Of a stretch of 64,000 nt of DNA, positions 41,209 to 49,776 are shown one piece after another (within the stretch, counting starts at the first letter, position 1; the number at the start of each line of letters is the position of its first letter). The position numbers were made by a program, and so were the translations under genes. Below the pieces are notes generated by a model. The model was not told the origin of the DNA, searched no databases, and saw nothing but the letters and a program-made list of their open reading frames with translations. Source of the stretch: Ilumatobacter sp. (GTDB taxonomy: Bacteria; Actinomycetota; Acidimicrobiia; Acidimicrobiales; Ilumatobacteraceae); assembly GCA_018666235.1 (NCBI GenBank), contig JABJAB010000044.1:124001-188000 (forward strand), given 5' to 3'.

Positions 41209-42579
41209 TTAGCTGGGCGCAACCGAGCTGTCGGGCACCCAGTTGCCGTGGAAGCCGAACGGGACCCGTTGGGGGAGGCTGATACGTGCGACTTCGCCGC
41301 GTCCGAGGTCCGCCGCATCCAGCACACAGAGTTCGCTGCCGTCGGTCGTCGCGTCATAGACAACAGTAAGGAGCCAGCCGTCGTCCTCGTTCGTGCCGTC
41401 GATCTTCGGAACGAAGACCGGTTCAGCCCCACCGCGGCCATGTCCGTAGTCGTGCTCGTCAACGGCACCGGTCGAAAAATCGGTCTTCAGAGTGGATCCG
41501 TGAAGGTTCGCGACTTGACCCGGCTTGATCTCGGAGGTGTACCCGTAACGGTGTTCCTTGAGTCCGAATCGCGGATTGTGCCGCGGGAATTCTTGCGGGC
41601 GGTCACTGATCCGAGTCTCAGAGACCCGACGCGTCGACGGGTCAATGACCCACCGGTCGAGTGTCGGTGGTGCCTCGGCGAAGGGACCCTGCCGATCATC
41701 GACCATGAGGTTGTCGTATCGACAGAGATCAACGACAACCGTTCCGTCGGCCGCGTCGTAGGCGTTGAGGGGGTGGAACACGTAACAGGGGTCAACGTCG
41801 CACCAGATGATGTCGTCGGCGGCGCCATTCCGAGGCAGCAAACCAACGCGTGCGGCGCGATCGTTGTTCCACTTGAACGGGAAGGCGTAACCAGCAACAA
41901 GCACGTCCATGTTGACGGTGACGGGCAGGTCGTAGACGACGACGTACTTCTCCGTCAGCGACATGTCGTGCATCATTGGCATGTCAGCAACGGGGATTGC
42001 GACGTTCTTCGTCACGCGTCCATCACCGCCAACAACGGTGTAGTTGACGTGGTCGATCAAGTCGGGCCAGTGATAGTTAACTGAATGGAGCTCGCCGGTT
42101 GAAACGTCGTACTTCGGGTGGGCGGTGAACGGACCGTCGAGCGTGTCATGGAATCGGTTGATGCCGAGCGAGTTGAGTTCGTAGTCGAGCTCGACGGGTG
42201 GTTGGCCACCTTCCACCATCGCCCAGGTCGTGCCGGCGAAACCGCCGACGTTCGTGTTCGAGCCGAAGAGGCCAGCGGCGCGGTCCGCGGCGTTGAGGAC
42301 GAAGCGGTTCTTGTACCACTCGGCCTTGCCGCCTCGCAGCCGCACGCCGTGCACCATGCCGGTCCCGAGGAACCAGTGGTGCAGAGCCGGGTCGTCGACG
42401 GACTCAGGGTTCGGCCCGTTGCGGAGCCAGCGGCCCTCGAGCTCGACAGGAATCTCGCCGACGACGGGCAGGTCGTGGGCGGTGACTTCGGATTCGACCG
42501 CGGCGTAGTTGCCGGCGAGGTACTGGTTGTCGTGTGGGCGGCGCAGCGGCAGTGCGGCCGTTTCAGCGGTGTCGGTCAT
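41209..42579 (-). CDS. Carotenoid oxygenase (RPE65/CCD family)
   Basis: 456 residues. The four iron-binding His of the seven-bladed propeller are visible: AHPKYD near 153, MMHDMSLTEKY near 203, FHPLNAYD near 265, and FGFHGNWVP near the C-terminus. LRNGPNP and DGMVHGVR-type segments (here GTGMVHGVRL) are typical. It cleaves a carotenoid or stilbene-like double bond with O2. Start ATG 42579 has CTCAGGAG 6 bases upstream. No carotenoid biosynthetic genes are in the window. The TetR-type gene is upstream on the same strand, separated by a hairpin. Confidence 0.92.
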   Translation of the reverse strand: MTDTAETAALPLRRPHDNQYLAGNYAAVESEVTAHDLPVVGEIPVELEGRWLRNGPNPESVDDPALHHWFLGTGMVHGVRLRGGKAEWYKNRFVLNAADRAAGLFGSNTNVGGFAGTTWAMVEGGQPPVELDYELNSLGINRFHDTLDGPFTAHPKYDVSTGELHSVNYHWPDLIDHVNYTVVGGDGRVTKNVAIPVADMPMMHDMSLTEKYVVVYDLPVTVNMDVLVAGYAFPFKWNNDRAARVGLLPRNGAADDIIWCDVDPCYVFHPLNAYDAADGTVVVDLCRYDNLMVDDRQGPFAEAPPTLDRWVIDPSTRRVSETRISDRPQEFPRHNPRFGLKEHRYGYTSEIKPGQVANLHGSTLKTDFSTGAVDEHDYGHGRGGAEPVFVPKIDGTNEDDGWLLTVVYDATTDGSELCVLDAADLGRGEVARISLPQRVPFGFHGNWVPDSSVAPS

Positions 42580-42691
42580 GGTGGCTCCTGAGGTCTCGTG
42601 CGCGGGACCACGAAATGTGGATTCCTGTCAACCTACGCCTTGCAGCAACCGCCAAACGCAGGATGGCGGTTCACGCCGTCTCGTCCTGTCC

Positions 42692-42743
42692 GTTTGTGTC
42701 GGGATTCTTGAGGACCCCTCCGCACATATCCCGACGCAAACGT
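42692..42743. terminator. Palindromic hairpin downstream of the TetR gene
   Basis: CGTTTGTGTCGGGAT (42692-42706) pairs with ATCCCGACGCAAACG (42729-42743) at 14 of 15 positions plus one G-T pair. Outer arms CGTTTGYGT match those at 18331. It lies after the stop of the TetR gene (minus strand) and about 110 bases upstream of the carotenoid oxygenase start. Confidence 0.5.
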
Positions 42744-42775
42744 CGTTGGTGTGCGCTGACAACCGGTCCGGCGAC

Positions 42776-43363
42776 TCAGTCTTTGGGAGTGACGGCGCGC
42801 AGGCCGGCCCAGGCCAGCGCGCTGACTTCAGCGGCGATCGCGTCAGGATCGAAGTCTTGGCCGAGGCCGACCAGGCGACGGCTTGCGCCCTCGGCCAGAC
42901 CGACCAGAGCGTGCGCCAACGTTTCGCGATGCGACTCGTCGATGTCGACGGCAATCAACGGTGCAACCGCTCGGGCGGACTCAGCGGTGATCTTGCGAAT
43001 GGCTTCGTTGAACTCGTCGTCACGTCGTGAGCCCGAACCAAACAGCAGGCGGAAGCCGTCGTGGTCGTCGGCGACCCAGCGGAAGTAAGCACGGAAGCCA
43101 AGTTCGGTCTGGCTTTTTCCGTTCGTTGCCTCGGCAGTGGCCTTGTCGATGTTCGTCCGCAGCCGATTGCCGACCTCTTCGATCAACGCTTGATACAAAT
43201 CGCGCTTCGAATCGAAGTGTTGGTAGAGCACCGGCTTGGTGACGCCAGCAGCCTCCGCGATACCGTTCATCGACGCACCGTGGAAGCCGGAATTGGCGAA
43301 GACGTCGAGCGCGACATCGAGAATTTGCTCGCGACGAGCGGGGGCTGAGAGGCGTTGCGACAT
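42776..43363 (-). CDS. TetR-family transcriptional regulator
   Basis: 195 residues. N-terminal helix-turn-helix: ARREQILDVALDVFANSGFHGASMNGIAEAAGV in pieces, then KPVLYQHFDSKRDLYQAL. The C-terminal part has RAYFRWVADDHDGFRLLF and EGASRRLVG, similar to regulators of lipid or acyl-CoA metabolism. A perfect GTTACC-N4-GGTAAC palindrome lies 6 bases before the start, fitting autorepression, and a second identical operator overlaps the promoter of the glycosyltransferase at 60221. The ligand is unknown. Confidence 0.87.
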   Translation of the reverse strand: MSQRLSAPARREQILDVALDVFANSGFHGASMNGIAEAAGVTKPVLYQHFDSKRDLYQALIEEVGNRLRTNIDKATAEATNGKSQTELGFRAYFRWVADDHDGFRLLFGSGSRRDDEFNEAIRKITAESARAVAPLIAVDIDESHRETLAHALVGLAEGASRRLVGLGQDFDPDAIAAEVSALAWAGLRAVTPKD

Positions 43364-43368
43364 AAAGA

Positions 43369-43384
43369 GTTACCCGATGGTAAC
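43369..43384. promoter_or_regulatory. TetR operator GTTACC-CGAT-GGTAAC
   Basis: Perfect 6-4-6 palindrome immediately upstream of the tetR-like start codon. The same arms and spacing recur at 60182-60197. Binding there would cover the promoter and block the regulator's own transcription. Confidence 0.58.
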
Positions 43385-43428
43385 CGGGTCAGCGGGCGAC
43401 TGGAAAGGCAACCACTTCAGCGCGGGAC

Positions 43429-43728
43429 TCACAGGCCGCGTTCACGGTCGTCACGGTCGGCTGCCTTGACGGCGTAGCCGAGGATGATCGACGGCGCGAG
43501 CAGCACACAGCCGATGACCAGAGCCACGATGACGAGCGTTGCCATGACAGAAGTGAAACCGAACAAAAAAGCCATGAAGAACAGGGCCATGGCCAGCGCG
43601 ACAAAGAGATATCCGACGCGATTGGCCAGGAGCGTCCACTTCGCGATCTTGGCTCGTTTGACCCGCACCGGGTCGAGGGCAGGATCGTTCGGGCTGGTCG
43701 CTTGGGAGCCTGAGGGAGTGTTCGACAT
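43429..43728 (-). CDS. Small two-helix membrane protein
   Basis: 99 residues: a cytoplasmic head of about 30 residues (MSNTPSGSQATSPNDPALDP then RVKRAKIAKW), two membrane helices (about 38-58 and 62-84) and a charged tail (KAADRDDRERGL). No family recognised. It ends 66 bases from the TetR start; the two genes are on the same strand and could be co-transcribed, the membrane gene first. It is divergent from the crotonase-fold gene at 43808. Confidence 0.62.
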   Translation of the reverse strand: MSNTPSGSQATSPNDPALDPVRVKRAKIAKWTLLANRVGYLFVALAMALFFMAFLFGFTSVMATLVIVALVIGCVLLAPSIILGYAVKAADRDDRERGL

Positions 43729-43731
43729 ACT

Positions 43732-43774
43732 GTCCAGACATGCTACGAGCCGCGACGACCGAGTCAGTCTGGAC
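43732..43774. promoter_or_regulatory. Inverted repeat in divergent promoter region
   Basis: GTCCAGAC (43732-43739) and GTCTGGAC (43767-43774) are perfect 8-bp complements 27 bases apart, between two divergent genes. Could be paired operator half-sites. Confidence 0.3.
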
Positions 43775-43807
43775 CACCACATCTGATGCAGCGACGGGCG
43801 TTCCACA

Positions 43808-44548
43808 GTGACCGTTCGCGTCGAACGCGACGGTCGGGTCACGATCATCACCCTTGATCGACCGGAACGGCGCAACGCCATCGATCATCCCACGTTGCTC
43901 GAGTTGCTCGACGTGCAAGCCGACATCGCGGCGCGCTCCCCCACCGAGACGCGCGTCGTGGTCCTCACGGGTGCTGCTCCAGCGTTCAGTGCAGGCGCCG
44001 ACTTGAACGGCGTCGAGGCAGGCCAGTTCGCGACGGGCCTGCGCCGCGTCCTCGTTGGATTCGGTTCGCTCCCCGTCCCGGTGATCGCCGCAATCGACGG
44101 CCCCGCGCTCGGTGCGGGGACACAGCTGGCCATTGCAGCAGATCTGCGCATCGCCACCCCCGACAGCCCGCTGGGCATTCCAGCTGCACGGCTGGGCATC
44201 TCGGTCGACCATTGGACAATCCGGCGCCTTCGCGACGAGTTCACGGCGCCGGTTGCCCGGGCGATGCTCGTCGGCACTGAGAATTACTCCGCCGAACGGC
44301 TACACGCACTTGGCGGCATTCATCGGCTCGGCGATCTCAGCGATGCTCGAGAGTGGGCGCAACGGCTCGCGCAGTTTGCGCCGCTCACCGTTGTCGCGCA
44401 CAAACTCGGACTCGAGACGGCGGACTTCGACGCCCCGACAGTCGACGCCTTCGAGGCCGCACGATCGGCTGCGTGGGCGAGCACCGATGCCGACGAGGGC
44501 CGTACAGCGTTCCTCGAGAAGCGAGCAGCGAACTTCACCGCATCCTGA
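43808..44548 (+). CDS. Enoyl-CoA hydratase/isomerase (crotonase) family protein lacking catalytic Glu
   Basis: 246 residues. Oxyanion-hole motifs are present (APAFSAGADLNG near 60 and IDGPALGAGTQLAIAADLRIA near 97). The position where hydratases have the first catalytic Glu reads GIPAARLGISVDHW, with Ala in place of Glu, and the second Glu site is also not evident. It therefore probably does not hydrate enoyl-CoA; it may be an isomerase, hydrolase or binding protein. GTG 43808 is the start. Divergent from the small membrane protein. Confidence 0.8.
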   Translation: MTVRVERDGRVTIITLDRPERRNAIDHPTLLELLDVQADIAARSPTETRVVVLTGAAPAFSAGADLNGVEAGQFATGLRRVLVGFGSLPVPVIAAIDGPALGAGTQLAIAADLRIATPDSPLGIPAARLGISVDHWTIRRLRDEFTAPVARAMLVGTENYSAERLHALGGIHRLGDLSDAREWAQRLAQFAPLTVVAHKLGLETADFDAPTVDAFEAARSAAWASTDADEGRTAFLEKRAANFTAS

Positions 44549-44616
44549 CCTGCACGTTCGAGGCCACCGGCCATCGCCCAGCCACGATCGGGGTGGCTTG
44601 CGGCCGAAACAGACGG

Positions 44617-46761
44617 TCAGCGCAGCGGTGCAGGGAGTTCGTCAGCGTGGACGACCGTCAGGCGTTGGGTACTCCGTGTCAGAGCGACGTACAACGCCCG
44701 CATGCCGTGCTCAATGCTGTCAACGATGACCGACGGCTCAACCACGACGACCCCGTCGAGTTCGAGGCCCTTCACCACGCTCACCGGCACCAGCGTCACG
44801 CCGGCATCGAGTCCGGTGCGCGTTGCGGTGCCGTGGTCGACACCCGCTTCGGTCAGCGCGACCGAAAGGTCGTCAATCATCTGATCAGGGGCGACGATGC
44901 CGAGGCTCGCCCCGGGGATTGCTCCCGCAAGCGCCAAGACCTCGTCGGCGACCGTCTTGCCGAGCAGCTCGGTCGAGGGCGCCCGCACGATTGTCGGCGA
45001 CACATCACCAACGCGGACCGAGTCCGGTGCACGCAGCGAAGGGGTCGCCACCGCCATCACCTTGTTGGCGAGCTCCATGATCTGACCCGGAATCCGATAG
45101 CCGACCGACAGTCCAATGACGCGCGCCGGCTTTCGGTCGGGCAGGTGAGCGAGCACATCGTCCCACTCGTTGGGTGCCAGCGGGCCGGTCGCTTGGGCAA
45201 GGTCGCCGACGATGGTCATCGCTCCGCTGAGTGAGCGGCGCGTCGCCATCTTCAACTGCATCGGTGTGAGGTCTTGCACCTCATCGATGACGATGTGGCC
45301 GTAGGTGCGGATCTCGTCGAGCTCATCGATCTTGCCGCCCTTGCCCGGTCGCGGGCCGAGCACATCGCGGACGTCATCCAGTAATGCAACGTCAGACAAT
45401 GCCCAGCGCACATCGTCGACCGTCGCGGATCGCTCGCGATACAAAGCAAGCGCCTCGGACTCGGACATCACGCCACGTGCTGCCAACTTGAGGAGCGCCC
45501 GCGATCCGAAGAGATCGTGCAACAGTTGCGCCGGTGTCAGCAGCGGCCACATCGTGTCGAGCGCAGCGCGCGCTTCTGGCGTGTGCCGCAACGTGTCTTT
45601 CACATCGCGCGGACCAATCTCCGGGTCGTGGTATGAGTCCGCAAGCGCCGACCAAAATTCACCTTCGACCGCACGCCGACCCGAGTTGTGACGCTTGAAG
45701 CGGCGCTTGGCATTCTTGACGATGCGCGCCGACTCTGCAGCTCGCAGCCGCACGTATCCAGCCCGGAACGGCATCTCAAAGTCGCTGCGCAGCGGACGCT
45801 TGCGGTCGGCGATCGCATTGTCGACCATGTCCGACATCCGCTCCTCGCCCTTGATCTTGACCGCTTCGGGCGAGTCGCCCGGCTCATCAGGCCGCCGGAA
45901 CTGCACGCCGGGGATCAGATCGGCGAGCACCGCCTGCTTGACACCGGCCTCACCAAGTGACGGCAGCACGCGCTCGATGTAGCGGAGGAACACTCGGTTC
46001 GGGCCGATGACAAGCACGCCTTGGTCTTCGAGCGGGAAGCGGTGCGTGTAGAGCAGGTAGGCCGCCCGGTGCAGCGCCACCACGGTCTTGCCGGTCCCCG
46101 GACCGCCCTGCACGACCAGCACGCCGCTTTGTGGCGAGCGAATGATCTCGTCCTGTTCGCCCTGAATGGTGGCAACAATGTCGCCGAGCGTTCCGGTACG
46201 ACCACGCTCGAGGGCAGCGAGCAGTGTGGAGTAGCCGCGCAGGCCTGAGTCGGCGGTCACGACGCCGGGCTCGCCGCCGAGCCCCTCGTCGTGTCCGAGA
46301 CCGAGATGACCTTCGCCAAAGAATTCGTCTTCGATGCCGAGCAGGTTCCGGCTTTCGACGATGAAGTGACGACGTCGCGCCAGGCCCATCGAGTCGCGTC
46401 CCGTTGCTCGGTAGAACGGTTCGGCCACGGGCGCACGCCAGTCGACGACGACCGGTTCACGATCTTCGTCGGCAACGGCGAGCCGGCCGATATGGAACGC
46501 CTCGAGCTGGTCAGGCGACTCTGCGTAGCGGTCGATCCGACCGAAGACGAGCGACGCATCACCGAGTTCAAGCTCTTCGAGGCGCCGAACGAGTTGGCCG
46601 TCGAACGCGTTGCGCTCAAAGCGCGCCTGGAACGTTCCTCCCATGCTCGCCTCGTTGAGCCCACGGACGCGAAACGCCGCCTTGCGGCTGGTTTCGAGAC
46701 AGTCGTAGGCGTGGTCGATGTACGCCTGCTCGTCAGCGAGGTCCGGGTGCTGCTGCGTCAT
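44617..46761 (-). CDS. helD: HelD/HelR-like UvrD-family ATPase (RNA polymerase recycling type)
   Basis: About 714 residues. N-terminal coiled region (DEQAYIDHAYDCLETSR, then QARFERNAFDGQLVRRL) precedes a split SF1 helicase: VVQGGPGTGKTVVALHRAAYL (Walker A), VIDEVQDL (Walker B), DLAQATG and VVSVVKGLELD, YVALTRSTQRL (motif VI). Such actinobacterial HelD/HelR proteins enter the RNA polymerase secondary channel and release stalled enzyme, sometimes protecting against rifampicin. ATG 46761 (MTQQHPDL) is used; 46788 or 46821 are alternatives. Divergent from hemE. Confidence 0.86.
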   Translation of the reverse strand: MTQQHPDLADEQAYIDHAYDCLETSRKAAFRVRGLNEASMGGTFQARFERNAFDGQLVRRLEELELGDASLVFGRIDRYAESPDQLEAFHIGRLAVADEDREPVVVDWRAPVAEPFYRATGRDSMGLARRRHFIVESRNLLGIEDEFFGEGHLGLGHDEGLGGEPGVVTADSGLRGYSTLLAALERGRTGTLGDIVATIQGEQDEIIRSPQSGVLVVQGGPGTGKTVVALHRAAYLLYTHRFPLEDQGVLVIGPNRVFLRYIERVLPSLGEAGVKQAVLADLIPGVQFRRPDEPGDSPEAVKIKGEERMSDMVDNAIADRKRPLRSDFEMPFRAGYVRLRAAESARIVKNAKRRFKRHNSGRRAVEGEFWSALADSYHDPEIGPRDVKDTLRHTPEARAALDTMWPLLTPAQLLHDLFGSRALLKLAARGVMSESEALALYRERSATVDDVRWALSDVALLDDVRDVLGPRPGKGGKIDELDEIRTYGHIVIDEVQDLTPMQLKMATRRSLSGAMTIVGDLAQATGPLAPNEWDDVLAHLPDRKPARVIGLSVGYRIPGQIMELANKVMAVATPSLRAPDSVRVGDVSPTIVRAPSTELLGKTVADEVLALAGAIPGASLGIVAPDQMIDDLSVALTEAGVDHGTATRTGLDAGVTLVPVSVVKGLELDGVVVVEPSVIVDSIEHGMRALYVALTRSTQRLTVVHADELPAPLR

Positions 46762-46814
46762 AATGAGGTCGTCAAATGCTACCGACATCTGGCCCAGGAT
46801 CAGATTCTGGTTGC

Positions 46815-46830
46815 GTGACATGAGTGTCAC
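46815..46830. promoter_or_regulatory. Palindrome GTGACA-TGAG-TGTCAC between helD and hemE
   Basis: Perfect 6-4-6 inverted repeat in the divergent region, 45 bases upstream of the hemE ATG. It may be an operator for one or both genes. Confidence 0.35.
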
Positions 46831-46874
46831 AGTGGGGCTCTGTCGGGCGCACAACTGGATACCCTCGCCACCGC

Positions 46875-47912
46875 ATGACTGACACGGCACCCTTCATTGC
46901 TGCGGCAAACGGCGAGACGGCTCGGCACACGCCGGTCTGGTTCATGCGCCAAGCCGGACGTTCGCTCCCTGAATACCATGAGGTCCGCGGCGAAGGTTCG
47001 ATCCTGCATGCCATCAAGCAGCCCGACGTCTCCACAGAGATCACCCTGCAACCGGTGCGTCGATACGGCGTCGATGCTGCTGTGCTCTACAGCGACATCG
47101 TGGTGCCACCTCATGCCGTCGGTTTCGGCATCGACGTACAACCCGGCACCGGACCGGTCGCCGAGCAGCCGTTCCGTAGCCGCGCTGACCTTGATCGCTT
47201 GCGACCGCTCGACTGGGACGACATCAGCTACGTCATCGACACCGTCGATCTGCTCGTCGCTGAACTCTCATCCGACGTGCCGCTGCTTGCGTTCGCCGGT
47301 GCACCTTTCACCGTGGGCAGCTACCTGATCGAGGGACGGCCGTCGAAGGACTACCGCTACACCAAGGCAATGATGCACACCGACCCGGTGCTGTTTGGCG
47401 ACGTGATGGAACGGCTCGCCACCAGCGCGGTCACCTTCATCGATGCGCAACTCCAGCACGGCGCCCGGGCATTTCAACTGTTCGATTCGTGGGCGGGCTC
47501 ACTGAGCCGAGCCGACTACGAACACTTCGTGCTTCCGCACTCGAAGCGGGTTTTCAATGAGTTGTCCGAACGACATCCCGGCGTGCCCGGCATTCACTTC
47601 GGCATCGGCTGCGACCATCTTCTCGAGTCGATGAACACGGTCGGCAACCGCGTGCTCGGACTCGACTGGCGAACCACCATCACCGACGCGCGCCGTCGAC
47701 TTGGCGACGACCTCGTCGTGCAAGGCAACCTTGATCCGTCTCTCGTACTCGCCGGCACCAAGCCTGCAGTCGCCGGCGCTGAGGCTGTGCTCGCTGACAA
47801 CGCTGGACATCCCGGCCACATCTTCAACCTCGGCCACGGCGTTCACCAGCACAGCGACCCGAGCGTGCTCCAAGCCGTCGTCGATCTCGTCCACGAACGC
47901 ACCGCGCAATAA
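46875..47912 (+). CDS. hemE: Uroporphyrinogen decarboxylase
   Basis: 345 residues. VWFMRQAGRSLPEYHEVR is the N-terminal URO-D signature with the two Arg that hold substrate carboxylates; SDIVVPPHAVGFGI, FAGAPFTVGSYLIEG and QLFDSWAGSLS follow, and the C-terminal FNLGHGVHQHSDP is the second signature. It converts uroporphyrinogen III to coproporphyrinogen III. TACCCT (46860-46865) lies 9 bases before the ATG. First of three haem genes here; hemH follows after 27 bases. Confidence 0.96.
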   Translation: MTDTAPFIAAANGETARHTPVWFMRQAGRSLPEYHEVRGEGSILHAIKQPDVSTEITLQPVRRYGVDAAVLYSDIVVPPHAVGFGIDVQPGTGPVAEQPFRSRADLDRLRPLDWDDISYVIDTVDLLVAELSSDVPLLAFAGAPFTVGSYLIEGRPSKDYRYTKAMMHTDPVLFGDVMERLATSAVTFIDAQLQHGARAFQLFDSWAGSLSRADYEHFVLPHSKRVFNELSERHPGVPGIHFGIGCDHLLESMNTVGNRVLGLDWRTTITDARRRLGDDLVVQGNLDPSLVLAGTKPAVAGAEAVLADNAGHPGHIFNLGHGVHQHSDPSVLQAVVDLVHERTAQ

Positions 47913-47939
47913 TCACAAACGGCGGGCATGCTGGTGTCA

Positions 47940-48881
47940 ATGACTGACAATGCAGGCCGCGTCGGCGTGGTGCTGATGGCGTATGGAACGCCTCGCTCCC
48001 CTGAAGAGATCGAGCCGTACTACACCGACATCCGCCGCGGTCGCCCGCCCACCCCCGAGGCGCTCGCTGATCTCGTGGCGCGCTACGACGCAATCGGCGG
48101 GATCTCGCCGCTCGCCAAGCTGACCGAAGATCAACGCGATGGGCTGCAGGCGGCCCTCGACGAAATCGAGCCCGACACCTACCACGTGACACTCGGCCTG
48201 AAGCACGCTGACCCGAAAGTCGAGGTCGCCAGCGCTGAACTCGCCGCAGCAGGATTCTCCAAGCTGATCGGCCTCGTGCTCGCCCCGCACTATTCCTCGT
48301 ACTCGATCGGCCAGTACCTCGACCGCACCCGCCAGGGCGTGGTTGACGCTGAGGCGACAACACCCGTCGCAGGTGTCGAGAGCTGGGCTGTCGAGCCAGC
48401 CTTCGTCGACTTCATCGCTGCCGACCTCGGCGAACGCCTCGCCACGATGCGCGCATCAACCGAACACCCCGTGCGCGTGCTGTTCACCGCCCACTCCCTG
48501 CCCCAGCGGATTATCGACGCCGGCGACCCGTATCCCGACGAGCTCCGGTCGACTGCCGAAGCGGTGGCAGCACGGCTCGGTCTGGCCGAAGGCGACGACT
48601 GGACGATTGCCTGGCAGTCAGCCGGCCGAACACCGGAGCCGTGGATTGGACCCGACATCCTCGAAGTGATCGACGAACTCGGAGATGGCGGCCAACACGG
48701 AGGCGTCATCGTGAGCGCGGTCGGTTTCGTCGCCGATCACCTCGAAGTCTTGTTCGATCTCGACATTGAGGCCTCCCAGCGAGCCGAGCAAGTCGGCCTG
48801 GCATTCGACCGCACGGCGTGCGTCAATGATGAGCCGTCGATCATGGCCGCCCTTGCCCGCCGCGTTGCCGACCTCGCCTGA
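47940..48881 (+). CDS. hemH: Ferrochelatase (coproporphyrin type likely)
   Basis: 313 residues. VLMAYGTPRSPEEIEPYYTDIRRGR opening in pieces, LAPHYSSYSIGQYLDR with the metal-binding His, TAHSLPQR, and VSAVGFVADHLEVLFDLD with the catalytic Glu are all ferrochelatase features. No Fe-S cysteine set is seen at the C-terminus. In actinobacteria the enzyme usually inserts iron into coproporphyrin III, consistent with the cgoX-type oxidase at 50476; hemQ is not in the window. ATG 47940 (MTDNAG) is used; ATG 47928 is 4 codons earlier. Confidence 0.92.
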   Translation: MTDNAGRVGVVLMAYGTPRSPEEIEPYYTDIRRGRPPTPEALADLVARYDAIGGISPLAKLTEDQRDGLQAALDEIEPDTYHVTLGLKHADPKVEVASAELAAAGFSKLIGLVLAPHYSSYSIGQYLDRTRQGVVDAEATTPVAGVESWAVEPAFVDFIAADLGERLATMRASTEHPVRVLFTAHSLPQRIIDAGDPYPDELRSTAEAVAARLGLAEGDDWTIAWQSAGRTPEPWIGPDILEVIDELGDGGQHGGVIVSAVGFVADHLEVLFDLDIEASQRAEQVGLAFDRTACVNDEPSIMAALARRVADLA

Positions 48882-48891
48882 GCTCTGACCG

Positions 48892-49776
48892 TTAGACGCG
48901 TAGCAGGGGCCGCGTCAGGCAGGTGGGACCGCCTTCGCAGGGGATGCAGAGTTCGTCGGCAAAGAAGGTCGATACCGCGCAGCCGGCGTCGCGCATCAGC
49001 TGCAGCGTGATCGGGAAACCTTCGATCGCGATCACCTCGCGCGGTCCCGTCGCCAGCACGTTGAGGTTCAGACCCAGGCTGGCGTCGAACTCTTCCGCGG
49101 GCGCTTCGAGCAGCGTGTAGCCCATCCCGATCATCCGCTGGTACAGCGCTGTCGGCATCAGCGGCAGATGGACCAAGGCCAGGTCAGCATCGAGCGCGCT
49201 CACGACCGACATCAGGTGGAGGCACGCGTCGGGACCAAGGTGATACGGCAGGTCGTAGACCTCAAGCGAGACGCCGAGCGGTTCGACAATGGCGGCCATT
49301 TGGTCAATACCGGATTGGTTGGTTCGAAATCCGCGTCCGACAGCAAGGGTCGTGTCGTCGAGCCAGAAACTGTCGCCGCCTTCGAACGTTCCCGGCGCCT
49401 CGATCCGTCCCAACACGGGGATTCCCTCCGCCGCATAGAACGCAGCGTGGAGATCTGCCTCGCCAGCCCGCAGCGGCTTGCCCGGCCGCAGGACGACGGC
49501 GCCACCGGGCACGACGAACGACGGGTCGTAGGTGAACACCGAGTCGGCGAGATCGTCGTCGGTGTCGCGGAACCAGACAATCTCCGTTCCCGTTGCTTCG
49601 ACCAACTCGACAAACCGGTCGTACTGCTTCGACAGCGCGTCGGCGTTGACGGGTTTGACGTAATGCCAACGCTCATGATCGGCGCTGAGCAGCGCCCCGG
49701 GCCGGCGCATCGCGACGCGCCGCAATGTCGCCGAGGTCGAACTCACTCCAACGTTCATGTCATTCACGTGCTTCAC
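48892..49776 (-). CDS. DDAH-like amidinohydrolase
   Basis: 294 residues of the guanidino-group modifying superfamily. FEGGDSFWLD holds the Glu-Gly-Gly-Asp loop, DACLHLMSV the catalytic His region, and PCEGGPTCLTRPLLR the catalytic Cys near the C-terminus, the DDAH/arginine-deiminase-like pattern. It likely hydrolyses dimethylarginine or another guanidine to citrulline plus amine. ATG 49776 overlaps the upstream isochorismatase-like stop by 4 bases; MNVGVSS at 49758 is an alternative. The pair lies inverted between hemH and the oxidase gene. Confidence 0.78.
   Translation of the reverse strand: MKHVNDMNVGVSSTSATLRRVAMRRPGALLSADHERWHYVKPVNADALSKQYDRFVELVEATGTEIVWFRDTDDDLADSVFTYDPSFVVPGGAVVLRPGKPLRAGEADLHAAFYAAEGIPVLGRIEAPGTFEGGDSFWLDDTTLAVGRGFRTNQSGIDQMAAIVEPLGVSLEVYDLPYHLGPDACLHLMSVVSALDADLALVHLPLMPTALYQRMIGMGYTLLEAPAEEFDASLGLNLNVLATGPREVIAIEGFPITLQLMRDAGCAVSTFFADELCIPCEGGPTCLTRPLLRV

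Noticed and set aside
43451..44212. Minus-strand ORF of 253 codons across the crotonase-fold gene
   Set aside because: Overlaps two better-supported genes on both strands and reads as low-quality, shifting composition.
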